This document shows positions 16,053 through 23,010 of a DNA stretch of 23,086 nucleotides, piece after piece. Location: contig JAQAZP010000307.1 of NCBI GenBank assembly GCA_032127265.1, forward strand, positions 1 to 23,086, in the 5' to 3' direction. The notes below the pieces were generated by a model. The model made no database searches, was not told the origin of the DNA, and worked only from the letters and a program-made list of their open reading frames with translations. This DNA is from JAQAZP01 sp032127265 (lineage in GTDB: Bacteria > Acidobacteriota > JAQAZP01). The position numbers and the translations under genes were made by a program. How positions within the stretch are numbered: the stretch's first letter is position 1; every line of letters begins with the position of its first letter.

Positions 16053-16616
16053 ATGATCACCATCGTCTCCGGGCTACCGCGGTCGGGTACTTCGATGATG
16101 ATGCGCCTGCTGGAAGCTGGAGGTCTGGAGGCGTTCACCGACGGGCGGCGGCAAGCTGATTCGGACAACCCCCGCGGATATTACGAACTCGAACAAGCGA
16201 AAACCATCAAGGCCGATTCCTCCTGGCTCGGCAAGGCCGAGGGCAAGGTGTTCAAGATGGTCTCGATGCTGCTCTTCGATGTACCGAAGGACCGGAACTA
16301 CAAGATCATATTCATGCGCCGGGACCTGGACGAAGTGCTGGCCTCCCAGGCGGTGATGCTCCAGAACCTCGGCAAGGACCAGGACCAACCGCCGGACCGG
16401 CGGATGAAGGAGCTGTTCACTGCTCACCTGGCCCAGGTGGAGCGCTTCCTCGCCGAACAGCCGGCCCTGGACGTGCTGTATTGCGACTTCCGCCAGCTGG
16501 TGGAACATCCTGACACGGCCGTCCGGCGGGTGGCCGGTCACCTGGGTCTGGACCTCGATCTGGACCGGATGGCGGCCATGGTCGAGCCGGCCCTCTACCG
16601 GCAGCGCCACGGCTGA
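16053..16616 (+). CDS. Small sulfotransferase-family protein
   Basis: A 187-aa cytoplasmic protein of the sulfotransferase/P-loop fold. The 5'-phosphosulfate loop is GLPRSGTSMMMRLL (res 7-20), and the 3'-phosphate segment is IIFMRRDLDEVLASQ, with Arg89/Arg90 and Ser98. NPRGYYELEQ (39-48) resembles the loop seen in related bacterial sulfotransferase-like proteins. It is about 100 residues shorter than the first sulfotransferase and only distantly similar. AGGAG lies 8 nt before the ATG. A GT4 gene follows 16 nt later. PAPS use is inferred from the loop; some family members may have lost activity. Confidence 0.87.
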   Translation: MITIVSGLPRSGTSMMMRLLEAGGLEAFTDGRRQADSDNPRGYYELEQAKTIKADSSWLGKAEGKVFKMVSMLLFDVPKDRNYKIIFMRRDLDEVLASQAVMLQNLGKDQDQPPDRRMKELFTAHLAQVERFLAEQPALDVLYCDFRQLVEHPDTAVRRVAGHLGLDLDLDRMAAMVEPALYRQRHG

Positions 16617-16632
16617 AAACGGCACACTGACC

Positions 16633-17805
16633 ATGCGACGTCTATTGCAGATCACCGACAGTTTCGAGTACACCGGCGGCATCCGGAGCTACATCAAACA
16701 GGCTTCGGAATTGCTGGCGCACCGGGGCTGGGAGGTGGAGATCTACAGCCCCGCCGGTGCGGGAGGCGGCCTGCGCAGCCACTTCACCCGCTGGGCCGGC
16801 TGGCGCTACCTCGCCGAGCTCCGAGAGGCGGTGGACCGTTTTCGGCCGGACCTGCTCCATGCCCACAGCCTCTCGCTCAGGCTCTCGCCGCTACCCCTGC
16901 GGGCTGCCGTGGAACGCGGTATCCCGGTGGTCATGACCGTTCACGACTTCAACCATGTCTGCCCGCGAAAGTGGATGGTCCGCGCTGACGGCCGGCCCTG
17001 TCCCTGGGGCTTCGGTTACCGCTGCCTGCTGCTGGACTGCCCCAGCACCCGCAGCGGCCTGGCCTGGGCGCCTTACCACGGCCTGCGCTGGCTGAAGACC
17101 GGGCTGCACCGGCGGATGATCCGGGCCTGGGTGGACACCTTCATCACCCCGTCGGCGGTTCTGGGACAGTGGATGGGCTCCAGTCTCGGTGTGGGAAACG
17201 TGACCACCGTGCCCAACTTCGTCCATCCCCCGGACGGCGGGAATCAACCAGAGGTCCGGCGAAGCGGACTGCTCTACGTGGGCCGGCTGAGCAGGGAAAA
17301 AGGCGTGGACGTCCTGCTGCGCGCCATGCCCCTGATCCTCGAATCGGTTCCCGGGACCCTGCTCACCGTGATTGGCGACGGCCCGGACAGGCCGGTCCTG
17401 GAGACGCTGGCCGGGACACTGGGAATCAACGACTCGGTGACCTTCACCGGCGCCGTGCAAAACCGGTTGCTGGGCGCCCACTACCGGACCGGCGCGGCCT
17501 GTGTGCTGCCCAGTCTCTGGATGGAGAACTGCCCGGTCACCGCGCTGGAGGCGCTGGCCCACGGGATGCCGCTGCTGGCCAGCGACCTGGGCGGACTGTC
17601 CGAGATCGTTCGCGAAGGGACCGCCGGGTTCCTCTTTCCCCGGGGCGACCACCGCAAACTGGCCGAGTTGGCCGTGCGGCTGCTCGGGGACCGGGAACTG
17701 TCCAGGAAACTGGGCGCGAAATCGCTGGAGGTTTTCCGGGAGGACTACTCACCCGACGCGCACTTCGCCCGGCTCACCGCCGTGTACGAGGCCCTGGTCA
17801 GATGA
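16633..17805 (+). CDS. Glycosyltransferase family 4 protein
   Basis: Retaining GT-B glycosyltransferase of 390 aa. The N-terminal domain opens with LLQITDSFEYTGGIRSYIKQ (res 4-23), with the glycine-rich acceptor loop, and contains HAHSLSLRLS and TVHDFNHVCPRKW. Several cysteines lie in a mid segment (about res 115-140, CPWGFGYRCLLLDCPS) also seen in some GT4 proteins. The donor domain has LLYVGRLSREKGVDVLLRA, VIGDGPDRPVLE and the EX7E motif at Glu298 and Glu306 (ENCPVTALEAL). No good ribosome site is seen before the ATG. Its stop overlaps the methyltransferase start by 4 nt. The sugar is not identifiable. Confidence 0.93.
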   Translation: MRRLLQITDSFEYTGGIRSYIKQASELLAHRGWEVEIYSPAGAGGGLRSHFTRWAGWRYLAELREAVDRFRPDLLHAHSLSLRLSPLPLRAAVERGIPVVMTVHDFNHVCPRKWMVRADGRPCPWGFGYRCLLLDCPSTRSGLAWAPYHGLRWLKTGLHRRMIRAWVDTFITPSAVLGQWMGSSLGVGNVTTVPNFVHPPDGGNQPEVRRSGLLYVGRLSREKGVDVLLRAMPLILESVPGTLLTVIGDGPDRPVLETLAGTLGINDSVTFTGAVQNRLLGAHYRTGAACVLPSLWMENCPVTALEALAHGMPLLASDLGGLSEIVREGTAGFLFPRGDHRKLAELAVRLLGDRELSRKLGAKSLEVFREDYSPDAHFARLTAVYEALVR

Positions 17806-18650
17806 AGATCAAAAGCACCGCCATCTGCCGACTGGTCAACCGCTGCTTTCCCCGGGCCGGCGCCCCGGCCCTGGGCAAACGGCGGGATCACCTGGCCTTT
17901 GCCCAGTGGGAGTATGACAATGCCGGCGATTCGCTGCGCGGGTTCTCCCCGTATCACGACATCCGGCTCAAGCGGCTGCTCGACGTGGGATGCGGTCTGG
18001 GCGGCAAGTCGGCCTGGTATGCCCGCAACGGAGCGAAGGAGGTGGTGGCGGTGGACCTGGACCCCGAGCGGGTTGAGCGCGCCGCCGGGTTCGCGGCAAG
18101 CAGGAACGCGCGGAACACGAGCTTCCTGGTGCGGGACGCCGGCCGGCTGGAGGGTCTGGAGGACAACCGGTTCCAGGTGGTGCTGTTCAACGACGCCTTC
18201 GAACACCTGCAGCGGCCGGCGGAGGCACTGCTGGAGTGTTACCGGGTGCTGGAACCGGGCGGGACGGCGCACATCGTCTTCCCGCCCTATGGCTCCCCCT
18301 GGGGTGCCCACCTCTTCGCCTACGTCCGGATCCCCTGGGCCCAGTTGTTCTTTGCCAACGAGCCGCTGCTGGAGGTCTGGAAGGAGGGCTTCCGTGCCGA
18401 CGCCGGCGACGGCAGCGGGATGATCACCCCGAAAAAGCTGAATGAAGTGGAGGCGGCGCGCACGGTTGCCCAGCTCCGGCAATTGAATAGAATGACCATC
18501 AGACGGTTTCGCGCCCTGGTGGCGGCTTCCCCGTTCACCCTGACCCTGGTCCGGGAGCACGTGCCGCGGTGGGTGGTTCCCCGGCCGAAGCGGAACCTGT
18601 TTCTCAGGGAGCACCTGGTGACCCGGGTGACCGCGGTTTTGCAGAAGTGA
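17802..18650 (+). CDS. Class I SAM-dependent methyltransferase
   Basis: Predicted cytoplasmic methyltransferase of 282 aa. The SAM-binding motif I is LLDVGCGLGGKS (res 59-70), the acidic motif is VVAVDLDPERV, and FNDAFEHLQRPAEALLECYRVLEPGG marks the Methyltransf_11-type core, split here between motif and following helix. A basic C-terminal region of about 100 residues with aromatic and hydrophobic stretches (HLFAYVRIPWAQLFF) may handle a lipid or glycan substrate. The start is the ATG at 17802, overlapping the GT4 stop as ATGA; the reading frame stays open upstream, but that part is a shadow of the GT4 gene. Methylation of a sugar is a reasonable guess from context. Confidence 0.9.
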   Translation: MKIKSTAICRLVNRCFPRAGAPALGKRRDHLAFAQWEYDNAGDSLRGFSPYHDIRLKRLLDVGCGLGGKSAWYARNGAKEVVAVDLDPERVERAAGFAASRNARNTSFLVRDAGRLEGLEDNRFQVVLFNDAFEHLQRPAEALLECYRVLEPGGTAHIVFPPYGSPWGAHLFAYVRIPWAQLFFANEPLLEVWKEGFRADAGDGSGMITPKKLNEVEAARTVAQLRQLNRMTIRRFRALVAASPFTLTLVREHVPRWVVPRPKRNLFLREHLVTRVTAVLQK

Positions 18651-18664
18651 GAGAGGCCTGATCG

Positions 18665-20131
18665 ATGCGCATCTTCTGGCCGGTCCACAACCTGGAGAAG
18701 GAGTACAACCAGTACCCCGGGGTGATGGTGATCTCCAGCCTGCTCCGGGAGAACGGCTTCGAGGTGCGCGTGGTGCCGGCGGACGAGGATTCATTGACCC
18801 GCACGCTGGCCGACGGCGAGCCCACCATCCTGGCCTTCAGCGCCACCACGGCCTACATCCGGCACTACCTGCAGGTCAACCGCGCGGTGAAGCGGAACCA
18901 TCCCCATGCCTGGTCGGTGTTCGGCGGTCCCCACCCCACGTTCTTCCCCGAGATCATCGAGGAGGAAGGAGTGGACGCGATCTGCATCGGCGAAGGGGAG
19001 TACCCCATGCTGGAGATGGTCCGCGGGCGGGAAAACGGGGACCCGGTGAACAGCCTGGAAAACTGGTGGGTGCGGGAGAACGGCACGGTGCACAAGAACG
19101 AGGTCCGTCCGCTGATCGAAGACCTGGACTCCCTGCCGCTGCCCGACCACGACCTGTTCCGCCGGGCCATGCCCACCAGCCTGGCCCAGGCCATCGTGAT
19201 CACCAGCCGCGGCTGCCCCTACAAGTGCACCTACTGCTACAACCACCTGTATCGCAAGATCTACCGCGGCAAGGGCCGGTTCATCCGCCGCCGCGGCGTG
19301 GACCACGTGATGGAGGAGCTGAAGCAGCTCAAGGCCGGGGGCTACCGCTTCATCCGCTTCATGGACGACCTCTTCATCCTGCACCAGGAGTGGACCCGGG
19401 AGTTCGCCGCCAAGTACCGCGAGCAGATCGGCCTGCCCTTCTCCTGCCTCGTGCGGGCCAACTATGTCACCGAAGAGACGGTGCGGCTGCTGCGCGGAGC
19501 CGGCTGCCACCGGATGACCATGGGCCTCGAGGCGGGCAACGACCGGGTGCGCAACGAGATCCTCAAGCGCAACATGTCGCGCAAGGAGATCATCGACGCC
19601 TCGCGCACCATCACCGCCGCCGGGATCAAGCTGGTCACCGCCAATATTCTCGCCATCCCCGGCGGGTCCTTCGAGGCCGATTGGGAAACCCTGGAGCTGA
19701 ACCTGCAGTGCCGGCCGCACTTCGCTTCGGTGGCCGTGCTGCAGCCCTACCCGCGCACCGATATCCACACCTACGCGGCACAACTGGGGATGGTGGACGA
19801 CGAGGACCTGCAGGCCATGGAATCCTCATTCGGCTTCGGCCTCGAGGCGCCGCTGAAATACGATGACCCGCGAGAGAAACGGCTGCAGGAGAACCTGCAC
19901 AAACTCTTCCCGCTCACCGTGCTGCTGCCCTGGCTGGCCCCGCTCACCCGGCAGCTGGTCAAACTGCCCTCGAACCGGCTGTTCAACCTGGTCTACAAGC
20001 TCTCTGTCAGCTTCGGCATCCACTTCCGGGCCCTGCCGCCATCCACCGGCCTGGCCATTCTCTACCGCAGGTCCCGGCTGCACCGCATGCTGGGCCGCTT
20101 CCGCGGCAAGGGGGCGGCGTCTGCCGAATAG
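18665..20131 (+). CDS. B12-binding domain radical SAM protein
   Basis: A 488-aa radical SAM enzyme of the cobalamin-binding (class B methylase/BchE-like) group. The N-terminal B12-binding fold (about res 5-140) contains FSATTAYIRHYLQVN, FGGPHPTFFPE and CIGEGEYP. It lacks the DxHxxG cobalamin-ligand motif of methionine synthase, as is usual in this group. The radical SAM core has Cys184, Cys188 and Cys191 (CPYKCTYC), then FMDDLFILH, MGLEAGNDRVRNEILKRN and VTANILAIPGGS. A C-terminal region (about 400-488) is basic and partly hydrophobic. GAGAGG lies 8 nt before the ATG. Such enzymes often methylate unreactive carbon or phosphorus; the substrate here is unknown, with a glycan or lipid suggested by neighbours. 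Confidence 0.92.
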   Translation: MRIFWPVHNLEKEYNQYPGVMVISSLLRENGFEVRVVPADEDSLTRTLADGEPTILAFSATTAYIRHYLQVNRAVKRNHPHAWSVFGGPHPTFFPEIIEEEGVDAICIGEGEYPMLEMVRGRENGDPVNSLENWWVRENGTVHKNEVRPLIEDLDSLPLPDHDLFRRAMPTSLAQAIVITSRGCPYKCTYCYNHLYRKIYRGKGRFIRRRGVDHVMEELKQLKAGGYRFIRFMDDLFILHQEWTREFAAKYREQIGLPFSCLVRANYVTEETVRLLRGAGCHRMTMGLEAGNDRVRNEILKRNMSRKEIIDASRTITAAGIKLVTANILAIPGGSFEADWETLELNLQCRPHFASVAVLQPYPRTDIHTYAAQLGMVDDEDLQAMESSFGFGLEAPLKYDDPREKRLQENLHKLFPLTVLLPWLAPLTRQLVKLPSNRLFNLVYKLSVSFGIHFRALPPSTGLAILYRRSRLHRMLGRFRGKGAASAE

Positions 20132-20135
20132 CACG

Positions 20136-21251
20136 ATGATGAGCACGCTCTCCCTGCTGCCCGGAATCCTCGCCACCTGGACCCGCTACAATCTGCTGCA
20201 GCCGCTGCGGCGCGCACCCTTCCTGCCGCGGATCCTGCACCTCATCCCCACCCACCGCTGCAACGCCCGCTGCGTGATGTGCGGCCTGTGGGAGGACAAG
20301 GCCTCGGCGGAGGGCGATCTGAACATCGAACAGTGGCGCCGCGTGCTGTCCGACCGGCTCTTCTCAAAACTGCAGTACGTCGGGATCAGCGGCGGCGAGC
20401 CCTTTCTGCGCAAGGACCTGATGGAACTGATCGGCATCTTTGTCGAAAACAACCCCGGGCTGAAGCGGGTCAGCATCACCACCAACGGCCTGCTCACCGA
20501 GCGGATCGACCGGCATCTGGAATCGATCACCAGCCTGCTGTCGCACCGGGGAGTGTTGCTGGACGTGTCGGTTTCATTCCACGCCGCCGGGGACACGCTG
20601 AACAAAATCTACGGGGTGGACCGGGCCTTTGAAAAGGCCTGCGCCACGCTGGAGATGCTGAAGCAGAGACGGAGCCGGGGCCAGCTCAGCTGCTCGCTGA
20701 ACTGCGTCCTGCTGCGGGACAACCTGGAACAGGCGCCGGCGCTGCTGCACTGGGCCGGGGAGCAGGAACTGCCGCTGAGCTTTGTTCTCGGCGAGGAGCG
20801 GGAGCGTTTTCACAACCAGGCCTGCCGCGAGCGGTTCCTCGGCCGGGAGGACCGGGGGCGGCTCACCGATTTCATCCGGTCGCTGGCCGCGGATTTTTCC
20901 GCCGCCAATCCCTCGGCCCTGAAATACGGGGAGATTCTGCGCATGCTCGAGGAGGGCCGGGAGCGCACCCTCTCCTGCTACTACGCGTTTGCCGGTGCTC
21001 TGCTGGGACACGACGGCACCCTCTACTACTGCTCGCACAGCACAGAGATCGGCAACGCGGCAAAAACCCCGGCCGGCAGGCTCTTCTATGGCCGGGAAAA
21101 CCTCGACTACCGCCGGGAGAAGCTGCTGCGGGCCGAGTGCCGCCGCTGCCCGCCCTACACACTGACCAGGCTGGAGCTGGAAAAGGACTTCTTCAAGCTG
21201 GCCGTCCGGGCGGCGGGGAAACGTATGGGAAAGCTATGGCGCAAGAATTGA
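20136..21251 (+). CDS. Radical SAM protein with SPASM-like C-terminal cysteines
   Basis: A 371-aa radical SAM enzyme. A hydrophobic, basic N-terminal stretch (res 1-38) precedes the cluster motif CX3CX2C at Cys42, Cys46 and Cys49 (CNARCVMCG). GISGGEPFLRKDL and ITTNGLL are the standard barrel motifs. C-terminal Cys281, Cys299, Cys335 and Cys338 form a SPASM or twitch-like set. It starts 4 nt after the B12 radical SAM stop, so it is probably translated by coupling. Two ATGs are adjacent (20136 and 20139). It overlaps the next gene by 16 nt. Pairing with the B12 enzyme suggests consecutive steps on one substrate; that is inference. Confidence 0.9.
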   Translation: MMSTLSLLPGILATWTRYNLLQPLRRAPFLPRILHLIPTHRCNARCVMCGLWEDKASAEGDLNIEQWRRVLSDRLFSKLQYVGISGGEPFLRKDLMELIGIFVENNPGLKRVSITTNGLLTERIDRHLESITSLLSHRGVLLDVSVSFHAAGDTLNKIYGVDRAFEKACATLEMLKQRRSRGQLSCSLNCVLLRDNLEQAPALLHWAGEQELPLSFVLGEERERFHNQACRERFLGREDRGRLTDFIRSLAADFSAANPSALKYGEILRMLEEGRERTLSCYYAFAGALLGHDGTLYYCSHSTEIGNAAKTPAGRLFYGRENLDYRREKLLRAECRRCPPYTLTRLELEKDFFKLAVRAAGKRMGKLWRKN

Positions 21252-22633
21252 ACCTGGTGCTGATCACCGTGGACTCCCTGCGGCGCGACGCCCTGGGATG
21301 CCTCCACGAGAGCGGAGGCCCCTCCCCCTGCCTCGACCGGCTGGCCCGGAAAGGGGTCCTCTTCACCGGCGCCATCTCCAACGGCCCCCGCACACCCTCG
21401 GCTTTCCCGGCCATCCTCTGCTCGCTCCACCCGCTGGTCAGCGGCGAGACCGGCCTGCCCCCCGGTGCAGCCACCATTGCCGAAACGCTCCGCGCGGCGG
21501 GCCGCCGAACGGCCGGCTTCAACCTCGACAACCCCTACCTCTCGGAACAGTGCGGCTACGCCAGGGGATTTGACCGCTACGACGATTTCTGGCAGGCCAA
21601 ACCGGACGGGGACGCAGCACCCGGAAGGTCCGCCGTAAAGCGGCTGAAGAAAGCGGTCCAGGATGCCATCGGCCGGCGCAGCCTGGCCCTGCTGCTCTTC
21701 TTCCAGGCCATGCTGCAGCGGGGCGGCGCCCCCTTTCTCAAGGGTGAAGCGGCCACCGACCGGGCACTGGACTGGATCGACGAGGCCAGGGAGCAGCCCT
21801 TTTTCACCTGGCTGCACTGCATGGACGTCCACTACCCCTACCTGCCGCTGGATACACCGGGCATCGGTCAACGGCTGAACTATCTCGGCGCCACTATCCA
21901 GCTGCTGCTCGGCGCCCGCCGCAGGCCGCTCCGTGTGATGCGTGAGCTGTACCAGGCGCGGGTGGAGCGGATGGACCGCATGATCGGCCGGCTGGTGGAG
22001 GGCCTGGAAAAGCGGGGGCTGATGGAGCGAACCCTGGTGGCGATCACCGCCGACCACGGCGAACTGTTCGGTGAGCACGGCAGCTTCACCCACGGGCCAA
22101 AACTCTACGACGAGCTGCTGCGGGTGCCGCTGATCCTCGCCGGCACCGGTGAAAGAAAAACCGTGGAGGCCCAGATCGGCCTCATCGACCTCTCCCCCAC
22201 CCTGCTGGATCTGCTGGGGGTCGAAATCCCGGCAGCCTTCCAGGGCCGGAGTTTCCGTGACCTGGTGGAGGGTGCGGACCGGGATGGTGGCGACCCGGTG
22301 ATCAGCGCGGCGACCCACGCCGGCGGCCGCAAGCGGCGGGGAACGGCGCCGGAAGTTTACCGCATCGTCTCCTGCCGTGATCATGGCTGGAAATACATCG
22401 CCGACGAAGAAGGCGGCAAGGAAGAGCTTTACGACCTGGAGAAGGACCCCGCCGAAATGGTGAACATCATCGCCGAGCGGCCCGAGCAGGCCGAACCGTT
22501 GCGCCGCCGGGTTCAGGACCACCTGGAGATGGCGAAGACCGAGGCCGCCCGGCTGGGCCAGGGTAACGTGGGAAAAGCGTTTCACGAAGATGAAGAGGTG
22601 AGCCGCCGGCTGGCCGATCTCGGCTACCTGTGA
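21236..22633 (+). CDS. Sulfatase-fold (alkaline phosphatase superfamily) enzyme without signal peptide, Thr-type
   Basis: A 465-aa member of the sulfatase family. Metal-binding Asp13 is in ITVDSLRRDALG, and WLHCMDVHYPYLP, TADHGELFGEHGSF and LIDLSPTLLDLLG are family segments. The C-terminus carries ELYDLEKDPAEMVNI and ends LADLGYL. At the nucleophile position the formylglycine motif CxPxR reads TPSAF (Thr53), so it is probably not a sulfatase; a phospho-group transferase or hydrolase is more likely. It has neither a signal peptide nor a clear membrane helix, so it should be cytoplasmic, unlike the exported relative at 5435-6805. The start at 21236 overlaps the radical SAM stop by 16 nt and lacks a strong ribosome site. 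Confidence 0.87.
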   Translation: MAQELNLVLITVDSLRRDALGCLHESGGPSPCLDRLARKGVLFTGAISNGPRTPSAFPAILCSLHPLVSGETGLPPGAATIAETLRAAGRRTAGFNLDNPYLSEQCGYARGFDRYDDFWQAKPDGDAAPGRSAVKRLKKAVQDAIGRRSLALLLFFQAMLQRGGAPFLKGEAATDRALDWIDEAREQPFFTWLHCMDVHYPYLPLDTPGIGQRLNYLGATIQLLLGARRRPLRVMRELYQARVERMDRMIGRLVEGLEKRGLMERTLVAITADHGELFGEHGSFTHGPKLYDELLRVPLILAGTGERKTVEAQIGLIDLSPTLLDLLGVEIPAAFQGRSFRDLVEGADRDGGDPVISAATHAGGRKRRGTAPEVYRIVSCRDHGWKYIADEEGGKEELYDLEKDPAEMVNIIAERPEQAEPLRRRVQDHLEMAKTEAARLGQGNVGKAFHEDEEVSRRLADLGYL

Positions 22634-22642
22634 GGTTCAAGC

Positions 22643-22676
22643 GGTGGCCGACCCCGTGAGGTGGCCGACCCCGTGA
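22643..22676. repeat. 17-bp perfect tandem duplication
   Basis: The 17-mer GGTGGCCGACCCCGTGA occurs twice in direct contact (22643-22659 and 22660-22676), just after the stop codon of the sulfatase-fold gene. It is probably a slippage duplication. Confidence 0.9.
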
Positions 22677-22717
22677 ACGGAATGAGCGATATCCGGATGG
22701 CGGGATCGGAGAACCCT

Positions 22718-22744
22718 GTTCATCAGTCGTTCTTGAACTTTTTT
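22718..22744 (+). terminator. Candidate terminator at the end of the plus-strand cluster
   Basis: GTTCA (22718-22722) pairs with TGAAC (22734-22738), immediately followed by six Ts on the plus strand. It overlaps the 3' end of the convergent PEP-CTERM gene. A second, distant copy of the left arm (GTTCAAG at 22635-22641) could pair instead with CTTGAAC at 22732-22738. The stem is weak. Confidence 0.4.
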
Positions 22745-23010
22745 CGAAATGCAATCAGGCCGGCAACACCGCTGCCGATCAGGAGACAGGTTGCGGGTTC
22801 CGGGACCGGCGTAACATCACCGCCACCGTGACCGCCACCGTGACCGCCGCCGTGGCCGCCGCCGTGGCCACCGCCGTGGTCACCGCCGTGGTCGCCGCCG
22901 TGGTCGCCGCCATGGTCGCCGCCCATGGTTTCCAGATTATCGGCGTATGTCACTGCGGCAACACCGAAAATCAAGATTGCAGCGATCAAAATCAATCCAA
23001 TGTTCCTCAT
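22723..23010 (-). CDS. PEP-CTERM sorting-domain protein with His/Gly repeats
   Basis: A 95-aa exported protein. A signal peptide (res 1-23, cleavage likely after VTYA) is followed by four GGDH and four GGGH tetrapeptides (res 30-61). The PEP-CTERM sorting signal comes next: VPEPATCLL (69-77), a hydrophobic helix (about 75-87) and the basic tail FRKKFK. PEP-CTERM tails are recognised by exosortases, which cleave and pass the protein to the surface or exopolysaccharide. Eight regularly spaced histidines suggest metal binding; that is inference. AGGA lies 7 nt before the ATG at 23010; a longer reading to 23040 lacks a site. No exosortase is in the window. Confidence 0.93.
   Translation of the reverse strand: MRNIGLILIAAILIFGVAAVTYADNLETMGGDHGGDHGGDHGGDHGGGHGGGHGGGHGGGHGGGDVTPVPEPATCLLIGSGVAGLIAFRKKFKND
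22828..22923 (-). repeat. 12-bp tandem repeat (8 units) encoding GGDH/GGGH
   Basis: Eight in-frame 12-bp units encode the tetrapeptides of the PEP-CTERM protein, four GGDH then four GGGH. The units differ mainly at third positions and at the D/G codon, so the array has diverged somewhat but could still change length by slippage. Confidence 0.9.

Noticed and set aside
17169..17801. In-frame upstream extension of the methyltransferase gene
   Set aside because: It lies wholly inside the GT4 gene, whose frame has clear motifs. The extension reads as an Arg/Gly/Pro-rich shadow. The ATG at 17802 with a 4-nt overlap is the natural start.
19863..20135. In-frame upstream extension of the second SPASM-like radical SAM gene
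   Set aside because: It overlaps the B12 radical SAM gene in another frame and has Ser/Cys/Trp/Pro-rich composition. The radical SAM domain begins after the ATG pair at 20136/20139.
21155..22585. A 476-codon open frame on the minus strand opposite the sulfatase-fold gene
   Set aside because: Long antisense frames are expected at this GC content. The translation is low-complexity (rich in Q, G, A, R and H), shows no motif, and the plus-strand frame has clear family motifs.
12207..22633. Standard O-antigen or capsule locus
   Set aside because: No Wzx flippase, Wzy polymerase, ABC exporter, chain-length regulator or nucleotide-sugar synthesis gene is visible, and only two glycosyltransferases are present. 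It could still be the edge of a larger locus beyond the window.
22828..22923. CRISPR-like array
   Set aside because: The unit is 12 bp without spacers, in frame, and encodes the GGxH tetrapeptides of the PEP-CTERM protein.
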